A stretch of DNA of 64,000 bases from Pseudoalteromonas aliena SW19 (GTDB taxonomy: Bacteria > Pseudomonadota > Gammaproteobacteria > Enterobacterales > Alteromonadaceae): the NCBI RefSeq assembly GCF_014905615.1, contig NZ_AQGU01000026.1, positions 186,001-250,000 of the forward strand. The letters are read 5' to 3'. A model generated the notes under the pieces. The model did no database searches. It was not told the origin of the DNA and saw nothing but the letters and a program-made list of their open reading frames with translations. How positions within the stretch are numbered: position 1 is the first letter of the stretch; each line of letters begins with the position of its first letter. Made by a program: the position numbers and the translations under genes. Shown piece after piece: positions 63,218 through 64,000 of the stretch.

Positions 63218-64000
63218 AATGATTCCTCTAATTTAGATGATGTACGAATTGGCAAAAGCAAACTAAAGCAAGCCCCACCGTGTGTATTATTATCAACTTC
63301 AACACGTCCTTGGTGTGCATGAGCGACAGAACTAACCACAGCTAAACCTAAACCCGTGCCTTGGCTTTTAGTCGTAAAAAAGGGTTCAAATATTTTATCG
63401 GCTTTCCCTAAATCAATACCAGGGCCGTTATCGCTGACACTAATACGCACAAAGTCATGATCTTTTCTATCCGTCGATGCGCTCAAATGAACCTTGGCAC
63501 CTGCCCCAATCACTTGAATACTGTTGTGTATTAAATTTTGTATAGCGCTGGCAATTGCTGTTTTATTACCCGTGATCTGTATGTCAGGCTCGGGTAAGCT
63601 AACGTCTAGCTCGCTTTCATTTAGCGTAACCATTACATCGGCTCCTACTTTTACTTCACTAAGTAGCTGCTGCATGGATACTTGCTCTACAACATGCTGT
63701 TCACCACTTTTAGCGAATAACAACATGTCGTTTACTTGGGTTTCTAAATCCTTTAATCGCGACATCAACTTAGTTTGGAAGGTATCACGAGAGGCTTCTG
63801 GTAAGCGCTTTGACCCTAAATTAGCAGCGTAAAGCATGGCCGCAGACAATGGCGTTCGCACTTGATGCGCCAATGATGCCACCATTTTACCTAGCGCACT
63901 CAATCGTTGCATATGAGCAACACGCTTTTGTAAACGGCGCGTTTCTGTTAAATCTGTCATTAAAATAAGTTGCCCCGGCTCTGGAGCTAATGCGGTGATG
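63214..64000 (-). CDS. flrB: Flagellar sensor kinase FlrB (FleS), 5' end outside the window
   Basis: The open frame runs through the right window edge. The codons before the internal Met at 63960 read ITALAPEPGQLIL and continue into MTDLTETRRLQKR, the end of a PAS domain, so that Met is not the start. Kinase parts: His in SLAHQVRTPLSAAML, N box AIQNLIHNSIQ, G1 DNGPGID, F box FEPFFTTKSQGTGLGLAVV. No membrane segment is seen, so it is a soluble kinase. It phosphorylates FlrC. FlrA should lie beyond the edge. Confidence 0.94.
   Translation of the reverse strand, partial: ITALAPEPGQLILMTDLTETRRLQKRVAHMQRLSALGKMVASLAHQVRTPLSAAMLYAANLGSKRLPEASRDTFQTKLMSRLKDLETQVNDMLLFAKSGEQHVVEQVSMQQLLSEVKVGADVMVTLNESELDVSLPEPDIQITGNKTAIASAIQNLIHNSIQVIGAGAKVHLSASTDRKDHDFVRISVSDNGPGIDLGKADKIFEPFFTTKSQGTGLGLAVVSSVAHAHQGRVEVDNNTHGGACFSLLLPIRTSSKLEESL

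Overview
The window reads as a chromosomal segment of a marine gammaproteobacterium of the Alteromonadales, most likely Pseudoalteromonas (inference from protein character, AT-rich DNA and gene order; no rRNA gene or other marker is present to prove it). There is no tRNA, rRNA, CRISPR array, prophage or intact insertion sequence. It divides into a left half of unrelated small transcription units and a right half that is one long motility and chemotaxis locus, almost entirely on the minus strand.

Left part (1-24582). A truncated sensor kinase and its OmpR-type regulator sit downstream of a DUF3019 protein and a MipA/OmpV outer-membrane protein. Then come divergent ilvY/ilvC (branched-chain amino acid synthesis), a chemoreceptor, a secreted M28 peptidase, a GIY-YIG protein, bamE, the ratB-ratA pair, smpB, a large TonB-dependent receptor, a 2-Cys peroxiredoxin, fadR, dsbB with a small membrane protein, a ComEA-like protein, SOS-controlled yebG (clear LexA box), putP and an EAL-HDOD signalling protein. 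Four copies of one non-coding element of 263-311 bp, with GGGCGTGTTGACC-type inverted ends and TA flanks, lie between these genes and behave like a MITE family.

Middle (23851-31571). mlaA lies 9 bp after the complete System I cytochrome c maturation operon ccmABCDEFGHI, on the minus strand with many start/stop overlaps. A divergent plus-strand pair follows: a 757-residue FliK-like protein and a 102-residue free-standing FlhB C-terminal domain. They are separate from the main fliK and flhB of the same window.

Right part (34311-64000). Read in transcription order from the right edge: flrB (truncated by the edge), flrC; fliEFGHIJ; fliK-fliLMNOPQR-flhB; flhA-flhF-flhG-fliA-cheY-cheZ-cheA-cheB; a second-type stator pair (motC/motD-like); the parC-parP polar-array genes; cheW and a DUF2802 protein. 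Sigma-54 sites with exact GG-N10-GC spacing stand upstream of fliE, fliK and flhA, fitting activation by FlrC. The set encodes the export gate, basal body, C-ring, flagellar placement proteins (FlhF/FlhG), FliA and a complete polar chemotaxis array. Hook, rod, filament and FlrA genes must lie outside the window.

The points most worth following are the MITE family, the FliK-like/FlhB-C pair, a three-fold repeated LLDELHG motif in the CheA linker, a perfect hairpin between cheA and cheB, and the missing nhaB between fadR and dsbB. I saw no clearly new multi-gene system.
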